64,000 bases of DNA from Candidatus Rokuibacteriota bacterium (GTDB lineage: Bacteria > Methylomirabilota > Methylomirabilia > Rokubacteriales > CSP1-6), in NCBI GenBank assembly GCA_003220225.1, contig QHRU01000032.1:62001-126000 (forward strand). Reading direction: 5' to 3'. The notes under the pieces were generated by a model, which searched no databases, had not been told where the DNA came from, and was given only the letters and a program-made list of their open reading frames with translations. Both the position numbers and the translations under genes were made by a program. Positions 26,757 to 35,187 of this stretch are shown piece after piece. Position 1 is the stretch's first letter; every line of letters starts with the position of its first letter.

Positions 26757-27838
26757 TCGCCGCCGTCCTCGCGCTGCGCGACGTGCGGCGCCGCTACTCG
26801 GACGGTTACGCGCTCGACGTCCCGTCGCTCGACGTGTTCGCCGGCGAGATCCTCGGCGTCATCGGGCCCAACGGCAGCGGCAAGTCCACGCTGCTGCGCA
26901 TCCTCGGTCTGCTCGAGCGTCCCGACGCGGGGCAGGTGATCGTGGGCGGCCGCGCCGTCGACGCGCGCGATGCGCTCGCCGAGCGGCGGCGGATGGCGAC
27001 CGTGTTCCAGGAGCCGCTGCTCGCGGACGCGAGCGTCGCCGACAACGCCGGCCTCGGCCTGCGCTTCCGCGGCGTGCCCGCTGCCGAGGCCGCGCCACGG
27101 GTGGCGCGCTGGCTCGAGCGCCTCGGCGTGGCCGCGCTGGCGGGGCGGGCCGCGCGCACGCTGTCGGGGGGCGAGGCGCAGCGCGTGGCCCTGGCCCGCG
27201 CGCTCGTGCTCGAGCCCGAGGTGCTGCTGCTCGACGAGCCGTTCTCGGGGCTCGACGCGCCGACGCGCGCCGCGCTCGTGACCGACCTCGGCGCCATCCT
27301 GCGCGCCGACCGCGTCACCACCGTGCTGGTGACCCACGAGCGCGGCGAGGCGCAGGCGCTGGCCGACCGCGTGGCCGTGCTCATGGACGGCCGGCTGCGC
27401 CAGCTGGACGACACCGCCCGTGTCTTCTACGCCCCCGTCTCGGAAGAGGTGGCGCGCTTCGTCGGCGTCGAGACGCTCGTGGCCGGGCGCGTGCTGGGCC
27501 GCGAGGCCGGGGTCACCGCCGTCGAGGTCGGCGGCCGCGTGCTCGAGGTCGCGGCGGTGGCGGCGGCCGGCGCCCGGGTGCGCGTCGGCATCCGGCCCGA
27601 GGACGTCACGCTGACCGTGGCCGAGGGCGCGCGCGTCGCGTCGAGCGCCCGCAACGCGCTGGACGGCACCGTCACGCGCGTGAGCGCCTCCACCCACGCG
27701 ACCCATGTGCTGGTCGACGTGGGGTTTCCGCTCGTGGCCGCGGTGACCGCGCGCTCGGTCAACGAGCTGGGGCTGCGCCCCGGCGCGCGCGTGCGCGCCG
27801 TCTTCAAGGCCAGCGCCGCGCACCTCATCCCCGCGTGA
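26753..27838 (+). CDS. tupC: tungstate ABC transporter, ATP-binding protein
   Basis: 361 residues from GTG overlapping the modC stop. Walker A GPNGSGKST, Q-loop VFQEPLLADASV, signature LSGGEAQRVALARAL, Walker B VLLLDEPFSGLDA, H-loop VTHERGEA. A C-terminal TOBE domain begins near residue 235 (VETLVAGRVLGREAG...RPEDVTL...). The shape matches TupC more than ModC, which makes the operon tupAB-modABC-tupC. It energises import by TupB. Confidence 0.85.
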   Translation: MIAAVLALRDVRRRYSDGYALDVPSLDVFAGEILGVIGPNGSGKSTLLRILGLLERPDAGQVIVGGRAVDARDALAERRRMATVFQEPLLADASVADNAGLGLRFRGVPAAEAAPRVARWLERLGVAALAGRAARTLSGGEAQRVALARALVLEPEVLLLDEPFSGLDAPTRAALVTDLGAILRADRVTTVLVTHERGEAQALADRVAVLMDGRLRQLDDTARVFYAPVSEEVARFVGVETLVAGRVLGREAGVTAVEVGGRVLEVAAVAAAGARVRVGIRPEDVTLTVAEGARVASSARNALDGTVTRVSASTHATHVLVDVGFPLVAAVTARSVNELGLRPGARVRAVFKASAAHLIPA

Positions 27839-27859
27839 CGGCCCGCCGGCGCGAGCCGC

Positions 27860-27888
27860 TTGACTCCCTGCCGACGCGGGGATATAAG
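27860..27888 (+). promoter_or_regulatory. strong sigma70-type promoter
   Basis: TTGACT at 27860-27865 and TATAAG at 27883-27888, separated by exactly 17 bp. This is by far the best consensus-like promoter seen in the window. It stands 22 bp after the tupC stop and drives what looks like a short RNA ending at the terminator 27952-27988, then possibly DUF465. Confidence 0.75.
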
Positions 27889-27894
27889 GAAAGC

Positions 27895-27988
27895 ACCCGA
27901 AACCAGAGTGAACACTTGGACGGGGGTCGGTATCGACGATGAAGCGTAACGAGCCAGCGGCCACGCCTCCGCTGGCTTTGTTTGTTTT
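27895..27988 (+). ncRNA. candidate small RNA of about 90 nt
   Basis: Defined by a near-consensus promoter (predicted start about 27895) and an intrinsic terminator at 27952-27988. The 5' half contains a small hairpin GTCG-GTAT-CGAC (27926-27937) and the rest has little coding sense; a 13-codon GTG...TAA frame (27908-27949) exists but has no ribosome-binding site. No known RNA family was recognised. It could be a trans-acting sRNA, or the attenuated leader of the DUF465 gene 40 bp on. Confidence 0.55.
27952..27988 (+). terminator. intrinsic terminator
   Basis: AGCCAGCGG, 8-nt loop, CCGCTGGCT: a perfect 9-bp stem followed directly by TTTGTTTGTTTT. One of the very few T-runs in the window. It ends the predicted small RNA. 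Confidence 0.88.
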
Positions 27989-28027
27989 ACACCGCCGTGC
28001 CCTCCCAGACGCAGAAGGAGGTCCTGC

Positions 28028-28255
28028 ATGACCCAGGAGAACCTCATCGAGCGACTGATAGCCGAGAACGACGAGTTCCGCCGTCTCCGGTCGGAGCATC
28101 AGAGCTACGAGCAGGAACTGGAGACGTTGCGTGGAACCGCGCCGCTCTCGGCAGACCAACAGTGGCGGATGAGCGAGCTCAAGAAGTTGAAGCTGATGGC
28201 GAAGGACCGGATGGAGTCGATCATCCGGCACGCGCGCCCAGGCGTCAGCGCCTGA
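28028..28255 (+). CDS. DUF465 (YdcH-like) small coiled protein
   Basis: 75 residues, ATG with AAGGAGG at ideal spacing. Sequence [19 protein letters not shown], then a turn and [19 protein letters not shown] matches the DUF465/YdcH two-helix pattern. Members are short helical hairpins of unknown function. It lies between two terminators (27952 and 28274), so it can be a single-gene unit, reached either by read-through from the small-RNA promoter or by its own promoter. Confidence 0.85.
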   Translation: MTQENLIERLIAENDEFRRLRSEHQSYEQELETLRGTAPLSADQQWRMSELKKLKLMAKDRMESIIRHARPGVSA

Positions 28256-28273
28256 CGCGTCGGCGCCCCAATC

Positions 28274-28315
28274 GGCCGCGGAAGCCGCCGTCGCCGGCGG
28301 CCTTCCGCGGCCTTT
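28274..28315 (+). terminator. long GC hairpin with short T-run
   Basis: GGCCGCGGAAG-CCGCCG, loop TCGC, CGGCGG-CCTTCCGCGGCC, then TTT. A 17-bp stem with one bulged base, ending 30 bp before the moaC ATG. It would terminate the DUF465 transcript; its right arm lies where the conserved N-terminus of MoaC proteins would be encoded. Confidence 0.75.
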
Positions 28316-28344
28316 CGCATCTCTCCGCTCGTGGTGACGCCCGC

Positions 28345-28776
28345 ATGGTCGACGTGTCCGCCAAGCCAGAGACCGCCCGCGAGGCCGTCGCTCGCGCGAT
28401 CATCAAGATGAAGCCGGCGACCCTGAGCGCCGTGCGGCGCGGCGACGCCCCCAAGGGCGACGTGCTCGGCACCGCGCGCACCGCCGGCATCCTGGCCGCC
28501 AAGCGCACGTCGGAGCTGATCCCGCTCTGCCATCCGCTGCGGCTGACGAAGGTGGACGTCACGTTCGACGATCGCCGCGGCAACGGCACGCTCGGCGTCG
28601 AGGCTCGCGTGCGCACCGTCGACAAGACCGGCGTGGAGATGGAAGCGCTCACGGCGGTGACGGTGGCGGCGCTGACCGTCTACGACATGGTGAAGGCGCT
28701 CGAGAAGGGCGTGACGATCGCGAAGGTCGAGCTGGTCGAGAAGTCCGGCGGCAAGTCCGGTCACTGGCGGCGGTAG
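28345..28776 (+). CDS. moaC: cyclic pyranopterin monophosphate synthase
   Basis: 143 residues from the first ATG; MoaC is usually about 155-160. Motifs: [31 protein letters not shown] (substrate His), [20 protein letters not shown] (active-site Glu) and KSGGKSGHW at the end. The enzyme makes cPMP in molybdenum-cofactor synthesis, fitting the mod/tup importers just upstream. In-frame codons before the ATG still read [11 protein letters not shown], the normal MoaC opening, but no standard start codon precedes them. Confidence 0.93.
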   Translation: MVDVSAKPETAREAVARAIIKMKPATLSAVRRGDAPKGDVLGTARTAGILAAKRTSELIPLCHPLRLTKVDVTFDDRRGNGTLGVEARVRTVDKTGVEMEALTAVTVAALTVYDMVKALEKGVTIAKVELVEKSGGKSGHWRR

Positions 28777-28786
28777 ACTGATCCCC

Positions 28787-29914
28787 GTGAAGACCGCGCT
28801 CGTCTATTCCGAGAAGGCCGACAGCTTCGACTACGGGCGCGAGCACCCGCTGCGCATGGAGCGCCTGCCGCTCACGTGGCGGCTGATGCGCGCCTACGGG
28901 CTCACGACGCTGCCCCACGCCCGCGTCGTCGCGCCCGAGCCCGCCGCGGAGACGGACATCGCGCGCTACCACACCCGCGAGTACCTCGACGTCCTCAAGC
29001 GCGCCGACACCGGGCTGGACCCGGCCGACGGCGCCCTCTACGGCCTCGGGCTCGGCGACAATCCGGTGTTCCGCGGCCTGTGGGAGGTGGCGCAGCTCGT
29101 GGCCGCCGGCTCGCTCACGGCGGCGGATCTCGTCGCGAGCGGCCAGGTCGACCGCGCGTTCCACTTCGCCGGCGGCCTGCACCATGCCTTCCCCGAGCGC
29201 GCCTCCGGCTTCTGCTATGTCAACGACGCCGTGCTGGCGATCCTCCGGCTCCGCGAGCACGGGCTGCGCGTGGCGTACGTGGACATCGACGCGCACCACG
29301 GCGACGGCGTGCAGCACGCGTTCTACGCCGACCCGAGCGTGATGACGATCTCCACTCACGAGCGTGGCGAGCGGCTGTTTCCCGGAACCGGCTTCGTGCG
29401 CGAGAAAGGCGAGGGGGCGGGCGTCGGCTTCTCGGTCAATCTCCCGCTCGAGGCCTATACCGACACCGCCGTGTACCTGCCGGCCTTCGAGGCGGTGGTG
29501 CCGCCGCTGATCGAGCGGTTCAAGCCCGACGTGATCGTGGCCCAGCTGGGCGCGGACGCGCACCGCACCGATCCGCTCACGCACCTGGCCCTCGACGTCC
29601 AGGGCTTCGGCCGCGCGGTGCAGCGCATCGCCGCGCTGGCGCCCAGGGTCGTCGCGCTCGGCGGCGGCGGCTACGACCTGCGCAACGTTCCGCGCATGTG
29701 GACGCTGGCGTGGGCGGTGCTCAACGGCCTCGAGCTGGCGCCGACGCTGCCGGACGCGTTCGCCGACGACCTGCGCCGCTACGGCTTCACGTCACGCTCG
29801 CTCTGGGACGACGCGGTCGAACTGCCGGACGAGCTGAAGCGCGCGGTGAGCGAGTACGCCGACCGCCAGGTCGACGCCGTGCAGCAGACGATCTTCCCGC
29901 TGCACGACCTCTAG
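28787..29914 (+). CDS. AcuC-like histone deacetylase family protein
   Basis: 375 residues from GTG. Arginase/deacetylase fold with zinc-site motifs: catalytic His pair in GGLHHAFPERASGFCYVND, DIDAHHGDGVQ, the zinc Asp in QLGADAHRTDPL and GGGGYDLRNVP near the end. AcuC in Bacillus deacetylates acetyl-CoA synthetase; related bacterial enzymes act on acetylpolyamines. The Pat-like GNAT at 21614 might be the opposing enzyme, but they are not linked. It overlaps the dehalogenase gene by 4 bp, tail to tail. Confidence 0.9.
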   Translation: MKTALVYSEKADSFDYGREHPLRMERLPLTWRLMRAYGLTTLPHARVVAPEPAAETDIARYHTREYLDVLKRADTGLDPADGALYGLGLGDNPVFRGLWEVAQLVAAGSLTAADLVASGQVDRAFHFAGGLHHAFPERASGFCYVNDAVLAILRLREHGLRVAYVDIDAHHGDGVQHAFYADPSVMTISTHERGERLFPGTGFVREKGEGAGVGFSVNLPLEAYTDTAVYLPAFEAVVPPLIERFKPDVIVAQLGADAHRTDPLTHLALDVQGFGRAVQRIAALAPRVVALGGGGYDLRNVPRMWTLAWAVLNGLELAPTLPDAFADDLRRYGFTSRSLWDDAVELPDELKRAVSEYADRQVDAVQQTIFPLHDL

Positions 29915-30624
29915 CAGCCGAGCTTCGTCGCCAGCTCCTCGAAGTCGTTCACCACCAGATCGACCTTGGGATCCGAAGGCAGGTCGGCCTTCGCCTGGTC
30001 GCCGAACTCGCGTGGCCGATGCACGTACGCCGTCAGCAATCCGCAGCCGCGCGCCGCCTGGAGGTCGGAGTAATGCGCGGCGACCAGCATCGTCTCCGCG
30101 GGGCGCAGGCCGAGCAGGCCGGCCGCGCCCAGGTAGGTCTCGGGTTTCGGCTTGTAGGCGTGGTACAGCTCGCACGAGAGGTTCACGTCCCAGGGCAGCC
30201 CCGCGTGCTTGGCCATGTTCGTCAGCAGCGCGAAGTTGCCGTTGGACAGCGGTCCGATGACGAAGCGGCGCTTGAGCCGCGTGAGCCCGGCCACGGTGTC
30301 GGGCCACGGGTTCAGCCGATGCCAGACGCGGGTCAGGTGATCGCGCGCGGCCGCGTCGAGCTTGTCGAGGCCGAAGGACGGCGCCAGCGCGTCGAGCGAC
30401 TCGCGATGGAGCACGTCGAGGATCGTCCACGACCGGCGGCCCGAGCGCACCTCGTCGAGCGCCGGCTGGTAGCGTCCCCGCCAGGCGTCGGCCAGCGCCG
30501 GCCAGTCGACGCGGGTGCCCCAGCGCGCGTCGAGCGTCCGACCCTCGGCGATGATGCTGCCGCGCCAGTCCACACACGTGCCGAAGACGTCGAAGACGAG
30601 GGCTTTGGGGGTCAGGGGTGGCAT
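29911..30624 (-). CDS. haloacid dehalogenase type II (HAD superfamily)
   Basis: 237 residues. HAD nucleophile region ALVFDVFGTCVDWR (Asp-11 region), motif II IGPLSNGNFALLTNMA, the conserved Lys in ELYHAYKPKPETYL and motif III in VAAHYSDLQAARGCG. The FGTCVDWR and KPxPE patterns are those of L-2-haloacid dehalogenases, which hydrolyse 2-haloacids; general phosphatase activity is not excluded. Divergent from tmk with 38 bp between. Confidence 0.88.
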   Translation of the reverse strand: MPPLTPKALVFDVFGTCVDWRGSIIAEGRTLDARWGTRVDWPALADAWRGRYQPALDEVRSGRRSWTILDVLHRESLDALAPSFGLDKLDAAARDHLTRVWHRLNPWPDTVAGLTRLKRRFVIGPLSNGNFALLTNMAKHAGLPWDVNLSCELYHAYKPKPETYLGAAGLLGLRPAETMLVAAHYSDLQAARGCGLLTAYVHRPREFGDQAKADLPSDPKVDLVVNDFEELATKLGC

Positions 30625-30662
30625 GCGGACATGCTACAGTGACGGGGATTCGGAGGTCCACC

Positions 30663-31292
30663 GTGCGCGGAGTGTTGATTACGTTCGAGGGCGTCGAGGG
30701 ATCGGGCAAGTCGAGCCAGATCCGACGCCTCGAGCGCTGGCTGCGACGCGAAGGTTACCGGCCGGAGACGACGTCCGAGCCCGACGGGACCGCGCTCGGA
30801 GTCGCCGTGCGGCGCCTGTTCGAGCGCGAGCCGCGCCCGCTCGCCGAGATGTTCCTCTTCATGGCCGCGCGCCACCAGCACGTCGTCGAAAAGGTCCGGC
30901 CGTGGCTGCGCGCGGGGCGCGTCGTGCTCTGCGACCGCTATACCGACGCCACCGTCGCCTACCAGGGCTACGGGCGCGGTGTCGATCCCGAGCTGATCCG
31001 CGAGATGAACGTGCAGGCCACCGGCGGCGTGCTGCCGGACCTCACGCTCCTCTTCGATCTCGATCCCGCGATCGGCTTCCGGCGGATCGCCGGCCGCAAG
31101 CTCGATCGCTTCGAGCGCGAGAAGCTCGCGTTCCACCGGCGCGTGCGCCGCGGCTACCTCGCGATCATGCGCGCCGAGCCCAAGCGGGTGCGGCGCCTGG
31201 ATGCCGCCGCCGCCCCCGTCGAGGTCGAGCGCCGGGTCCGCGCGATCGTGCAGGAGTTCCTCGGGCACCCCCAGGGGGGGCCACGTAAATGA
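30663..31292 (+). CDS. tmk: thymidylate kinase
   Basis: 209 residues from a GTG with GGAGG six bases upstream; the start gives the usual VRGVLITFEGVEGSGKSSQI (P-loop). The DR(Y) motif is in VLCDRYTDATVAYQGYGRG and the lid Arg region in FRRIAGRKLDRFE. It phosphorylates dTMP. First gene of the conserved tmk-holB-ricT-metG-tatD string, coupled to holB by ATGA. Confidence 0.95.
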   Translation: MRGVLITFEGVEGSGKSSQIRRLERWLRREGYRPETTSEPDGTALGVAVRRLFEREPRPLAEMFLFMAARHQHVVEKVRPWLRAGRVVLCDRYTDATVAYQGYGRGVDPELIREMNVQATGGVLPDLTLLFDLDPAIGFRRIAGRKLDRFEREKLAFHRRVRRGYLAIMRAEPKRVRRLDAAAAPVEVERRVRAIVQEFLGHPQGGPRK

Positions 31293-32140
31293 GGCTCGAG
31301 GCGATCGCCGGCCAGCCGCGCGCGGTCGAGCAGCTCTCGCGCGCCCTCGAGGGCGGGCGCGTGGCGCACGCCTACGCGTTCGTGGGACCGGCCGGGGCCG
31401 GGCGCTTCACGACCGCGCTCGCGTTCGCGTCCGAGCTGCTGGCCGCCGACGCCACGCGCGGCCACCCGGACCTGCACGTCGTGACGCCGACGCCGCCCGA
31501 GTCGAATCCCAAGGGCGCGCGGACGATCCGTATCGGCGCCATCCGCGAGCTGGAGCGCCGCGCCTCGCTGCGCCCGGCGCTGGCGGCCCGCCGCGTGCTG
31601 ATCCTGGACGAGGCCGAGCGCATGACCGACGACGCGCCGCAGGCGTTCCTGAAGTTCCTCGAGGAGCCGCCGCCCGCCACCGTCGTGATCCTGATCTTGG
31701 CGCGGGCGCGCGCGGTGCCGGCGACCGTGATCTCGCGCTGCCAGATCGTCCTCTTCCGCGCGCGCCGCGCGGCGGCGGCAGGCGGTGCGATGGTGGCCGA
31801 CGCCATGGCGTGGATCGAGGAGACGCGCACGCAGGGCGTGACCGCGCTCTTCAAGCGGAGCGAGCGCGTGGACCGCGAGCGCGCGGAGACGCTGATCGAC
31901 GGCTGCTGGCTGCACTGCCGCGACCTCGTGCTCGCGCGCGCCGGCGCGCCGCCGGCGCTTCTGACCGATCCCGCGCGCGCCGAGGCGCTGGCCGCCGAGG
32001 CCGCGCGTTGGAGCGACGACACCGCGCTGTATCGCGCGATCGAGGCCTGCCGCGAGGCGCGGCTGGCGCTCGTCAACAACGTCACCCCGCGCCTGACGGT
32101 CGACACGCTGCTGGCCCGGGTGGCGCGGAGGGCGGCATAG
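31289..32140 (+). CDS. holB: DNA polymerase III delta' subunit
   Basis: 283 residues. AAA+ clamp-loader fold: IAGQPRAVEQLSRALEGGRVAHAYAFVGPAGAG, then RRVLILDEAERMTDDAPQAFLKFLEEPP and the SRC motif ISRCQIVLF. The P-loop reads GPAGAGRFT with Arg for Lys, and the zinc-finger Cys cluster found in many delta' proteins is missing, so it should not hydrolyse ATP, as usual for a stator subunit. Position after tmk supports the call. Confidence 0.92.
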   Translation: MRLEAIAGQPRAVEQLSRALEGGRVAHAYAFVGPAGAGRFTTALAFASELLAADATRGHPDLHVVTPTPPESNPKGARTIRIGAIRELERRASLRPALAARRVLILDEAERMTDDAPQAFLKFLEEPPPATVVILILARARAVPATVISRCQIVLFRARRAAAAGGAMVADAMAWIEETRTQGVTALFKRSERVDRERAETLIDGCWLHCRDLVLARAGAPPALLTDPARAEALAAEAARWSDDTALYRAIEACREARLALVNNVTPRLTVDTLLARVARRAA

Positions 32141-32159
32141 CCCCAGGGGGGTCAAGCAC

Positions 32160-33059
32160 GTGAGCGATCCCGAGACCATGAACGAATATCTCGTCGGCGT
32201 GCGGCTGCGCGCGCCGGCGCCCGCCGACGACTACAAGGTGGTCGGCGACCTCGTGCTGCACGTGGGCGACGTCGTCAGCGTCGAGACGCAGGGCGGCACC
32301 GCGCTCGGCGAGGTGCGGCGCCCACGGCGTCCGGTGCCCGAGTTCCGCCGCGACCGGCTCTACCGGCGCGTGGTCGGCCTGGCCTCCGAGGAGGACGCGC
32401 GCGAATACCGCGGGCAGCGGCATCGCGAGGAGGCGGCCATCGTCACCAGCGGCAAGCTCGCGCGCTCGCGCGGGCTGGCGATGAAGGTCGTGGACGTCGA
32501 GATGCCGACGGGCCAGCGCCGGGTGACCGTCTACTTCAGCAGCGAGGAGCGCGTGGACTTCCGCGACCTCGTGCGCGACCTCGCCCGCGAGTTCCGCGCG
32601 CGCATCGAGATGCGCCAGATCGGCGCGCGCGACACCACGCGCGTGCTCGACGGCATCGGCCCGTGCGGGCGCCAGCTCTGCTGCTCCTCGCACCTGCGCA
32701 AGTTCGAGCCGATCTCCGTGAAGATGGCCAAGGCGCAGGACATGCCGCTCACCGACAGCCGATTGCTGGGGAATTGCGGCCGGCTCAAGTGCTGCCTGCT
32801 CTACGAGTTCTCCACGTACCAGGAGCTGCGCAGCTACCTGCCGCGGGTGAACACACCGTGCCAGGCGGAGTGCGGCGGCGGCGGCTGCATGACGGGCAAG
32901 GTGCGCTCGCTGCGCGTGCTCAAGCAGAGCGTCGTCGTGGGCTTTCCCGACGGAACGGAGGCCGAGGTGCCGCTGAGCCAGCTGACGTGGGAGGGCCGCG
33001 ACCACGTGCGGCCGGCGGAGCCGGAGAGCGCCCCCCCCGAAGGAGAGCCTCGCGGGTGA
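32160..33059 (+). CDS. ricT: PSP1 domain protein RicT (YaaT)
   Basis: 299 residues from GTG. The PSP1 domain carries the cysteine pattern GPCGRQLCCSSHL, GNCGRLKCCLLYE and CQAECGGGGCMTG that ligates Fe-S clusters in the RicAFT complex of Bacillus; YFSSEERVDFRDLVRDLAREF is a further family block. In Firmicutes it works in RNA maturation and phosphorelay control; in other phyla the role is unknown. It lies between holB and metG as in many genomes and overlaps metG by GTGA. Confidence 0.92.
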   Translation: MSDPETMNEYLVGVRLRAPAPADDYKVVGDLVLHVGDVVSVETQGGTALGEVRRPRRPVPEFRRDRLYRRVVGLASEEDAREYRGQRHREEAAIVTSGKLARSRGLAMKVVDVEMPTGQRRVTVYFSSEERVDFRDLVRDLAREFRARIEMRQIGARDTTRVLDGIGPCGRQLCCSSHLRKFEPISVKMAKAQDMPLTDSRLLGNCGRLKCCLLYEFSTYQELRSYLPRVNTPCQAECGGGGCMTGKVRSLRVLKQSVVVGFPDGTEAEVPLSQLTWEGRDHVRPAEPESAPPEGEPRG

Positions 33060-34942
33060 GCGATCGCGTCTTCTATCTCACGACCCCGATCTACTACGTC
33101 AACGCCGAGCCGCACCTCGGCCACGCGTACACGACGATCGTGGCCGACGCGATGGCGCGCTGGCACCGGCTGGCCGGCGACCGTGTCTGGTTCCTGACCG
33201 GCACCGACGAGCACGGCGACAACATTGCCCAGACGGCGGCCAGGGCCGGCGTCTCGCCGCAGGCGTACGCCGACCGGATCTCGGCCGCGTTCCGCGAGAC
33301 CTGGCGGCGGCTCGGTATCACCAACGACGACTACATTCGGACCACCGAAGACCGTCACAAGAAGGTCGTCCAGAAGATCTTGCAGACGCTCTGGGAGGCC
33401 GGCGAGATCTACCTGGGGACGTACGGCGGCCAGTACTGCTTCGGCTGCGAGCGGTTCTACACGGAGAAGGAGATCGTGGACGGCAAGTGTCCCGATCACC
33501 TGAGCCCGCTGACGTACATCGAGGAGGAGAACTACTTCTTCAAGATGTCGAAGTACCAGGCGTGGCTGATCGACGAAATCCAGCGCCGCCCCGACCTGAT
33601 CCGCCCCGAGCGCTATCGCAACGAGATCCTCGGCTTCCTGCGCGATCCGCTGCAGGATCTCTCGATCAGCCGGCCACGCACGCGGCTGGAGTGGGGCATC
33701 CCGCTGCCGTTCGACGACAAGTATGTGACGTACGTGTGGTTCGACGCGCTCATCAACTACGTCTCCGCCCTCGGCGGGCCCGGCGACCCGCGGTACGAGA
33801 CGTTCTGGCCGCACGTCGAGCACCTGATCGGCAAGGACATCCTCAAGCCGCACGCCGTGTACTGGCCGTGCATGCTGAAGGCGGCCGGGCTGCCGCTCTA
33901 CCGCCACCTGAACGTCCACGGGTACTGGCGCATCGGCGGTGGCAAGATGTCGAAGTCGGTCGGCAACGTGGTGGAAGCGCTGGCGCTGGCCGACAAGTAC
34001 GGCAACGACGCGTTCCGCTACTTCATCATGCGCGAGATGGTGTTCGGCCTCGACGCCGACTTCTCCGAGGAAGCGCTGGTCGCGCGCCTCAATGCCGATC
34101 TCGCCAACGACCTCGGCAACCTCGCGTCACGCGCTTCGACGCTGATCGTCAACTTCGCCGGCGGCGTGGTGCCGGCGGGCGCCGCGTCGCCCGAGGATCG
34201 CGCGGTCGGCGCCGCCTTCGAGCGCGCGGTGAGGGACGCCGGGGCGGCGATGGACGAGCTCGCGTTCCACCGGGCGCTGGCCGCGATCTGGGAGTTCGTC
34301 GCCGTCGTCAACCGCTACGTCGACGCCAGCGCGCCGTGGGAGCTGAAGAAGGACCCGGCGAAGCAGCCGCGCCTGAACGCCGTGCTCTATACGCTCGCGG
34401 AGTCGCTGCGCTGCCTCGGCGTCGTGCTGGCGCCGTTCGTGCCCGACGCGGCGGCGAAGATCCGCTCGGCGCTCGGCCAGACGGCCGAGCCGACGCTCGC
34501 AGACGCGGTCTGGGGCCGGCTCCAGGCCGGCGCGCGTGTCCAGAAGATCACCGCGCTCTTTCCGCGCGTGGAGGACAAGAAGCCGGCGCCGGCGCCCGCG
34601 GCGACCGGCGACGGCGCCGCACGGATCAGCATCGACGAGTTCCAGAAGATCGACCTGCGCGTGGCGCTGGTGCTGGCCGCAGAGGCGGTGCCGAAGTCGA
34701 AGAAGCTGCTGAAGCTGCGCGTGTCGCTCGGCACCGAGGAGCGCACGGTGCTCGCCGGCATCGCCGAGCACTACGCGCCCGCCGACCTCGTGGGCAAGAA
34801 GGTCGTCGTCGTGGCGAACCTGGCGCCTGCGAAGCTCATGGGCATCGAGTCGCAGGGCATGGTCCTGGCGGGCGAGGGCGGGCAGGGGCTCGGCGTCGTC
34901 ACGCCGGACCGCGACCTGCCCCCCGGCTCGAAGGTGAAATGA
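33056..34942 (+). CDS. metG: methionyl-tRNA synthetase
   Basis: 628 residues from GTG. Class I signatures: TPIYYVNAEPHLGHAYT (HIGH region) and GGKMSKSVGN (KMSKS). One zinc knuckle in CFGCERFYTEKEIVDGKCPDH (CxxC...CxxH), the Thermus/mycobacterial single-zinc form. C-terminal tRNA-binding EMAP/Trbp111 domain from about residue 525 (FQKIDLRVALVLAAEAVPKSKKLLKLRV). Charges tRNA-Met. The reading frame upstream into ricT is not part of the protein. Confidence 0.97.
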   Translation: MSDRVFYLTTPIYYVNAEPHLGHAYTTIVADAMARWHRLAGDRVWFLTGTDEHGDNIAQTAARAGVSPQAYADRISAAFRETWRRLGITNDDYIRTTEDRHKKVVQKILQTLWEAGEIYLGTYGGQYCFGCERFYTEKEIVDGKCPDHLSPLTYIEEENYFFKMSKYQAWLIDEIQRRPDLIRPERYRNEILGFLRDPLQDLSISRPRTRLEWGIPLPFDDKYVTYVWFDALINYVSALGGPGDPRYETFWPHVEHLIGKDILKPHAVYWPCMLKAAGLPLYRHLNVHGYWRIGGGKMSKSVGNVVEALALADKYGNDAFRYFIMREMVFGLDADFSEEALVARLNADLANDLGNLASRASTLIVNFAGGVVPAGAASPEDRAVGAAFERAVRDAGAAMDELAFHRALAAIWEFVAVVNRYVDASAPWELKKDPAKQPRLNAVLYTLAESLRCLGVVLAPFVPDAAAKIRSALGQTAEPTLADAVWGRLQAGARVQKITALFPRVEDKKPAPAPAATGDGAARISIDEFQKIDLRVALVLAAEAVPKSKKLLKLRVSLGTEERTVLAGIAEHYAPADLVGKKVVVVANLAPAKLMGIESQGMVLAGEGGQGLGVVTPDRDLPPGSKVK

Positions 34943-35187
34943 TGGCGATGGCGACCGACGAGTACGTCCGCACGATCCTCGAGGTGGCCGAGCGCGACGC
35001 GTCCATCGCCCGCGTGCTGCGCGAGATCTGCGCGCTGGAGGGCGGCGTGCGCGCGAGCGCGCTCGACTTCGTCGGTGCCCACCTGCGCGCGACGTCGGCC
35101 GCCGCCGACGTGCTCGACTGCGTGCAGGCGCTGCGGCGCGACGAGGTGGCGCGCGCCATCGTGGACCGCCTCGGGCCGCCGGGGTGA
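34939..35187 (+). CDS. small hypothetical helical protein, 82 aa
   Basis: Begins in the ATGA overlap with the metG stop and ends in the GTGA overlap with the next gene, so it is translated within the operon. Predicted all-helical (EYVRTILEVAERDASIARVL; ADVLDCVQALRRDEVARAIVDRL). No family recognised. Its composition and coupling argue for a real gene. Confidence 0.65.
   Translation: MMAMATDEYVRTILEVAERDASIARVLREICALEGGVRASALDFVGAHLRATSAAADVLDCVQALRRDEVARAIVDRLGPPG

Noticed and set aside
27908-27949. 13-codon leader peptide inside the small RNA
   Set aside because: GTG...TAA frame without ribosome-binding site and with no repeated regulatory codons; kept only as a remark.
31270-31285. Half copy of the GGGGGGCC element at the tmk/holB border
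   Set aside because: A G-run followed by CC but no matching right arm; more likely the purine-rich ribosome-binding stretch of holB. The same applies to the G-run near 32145.
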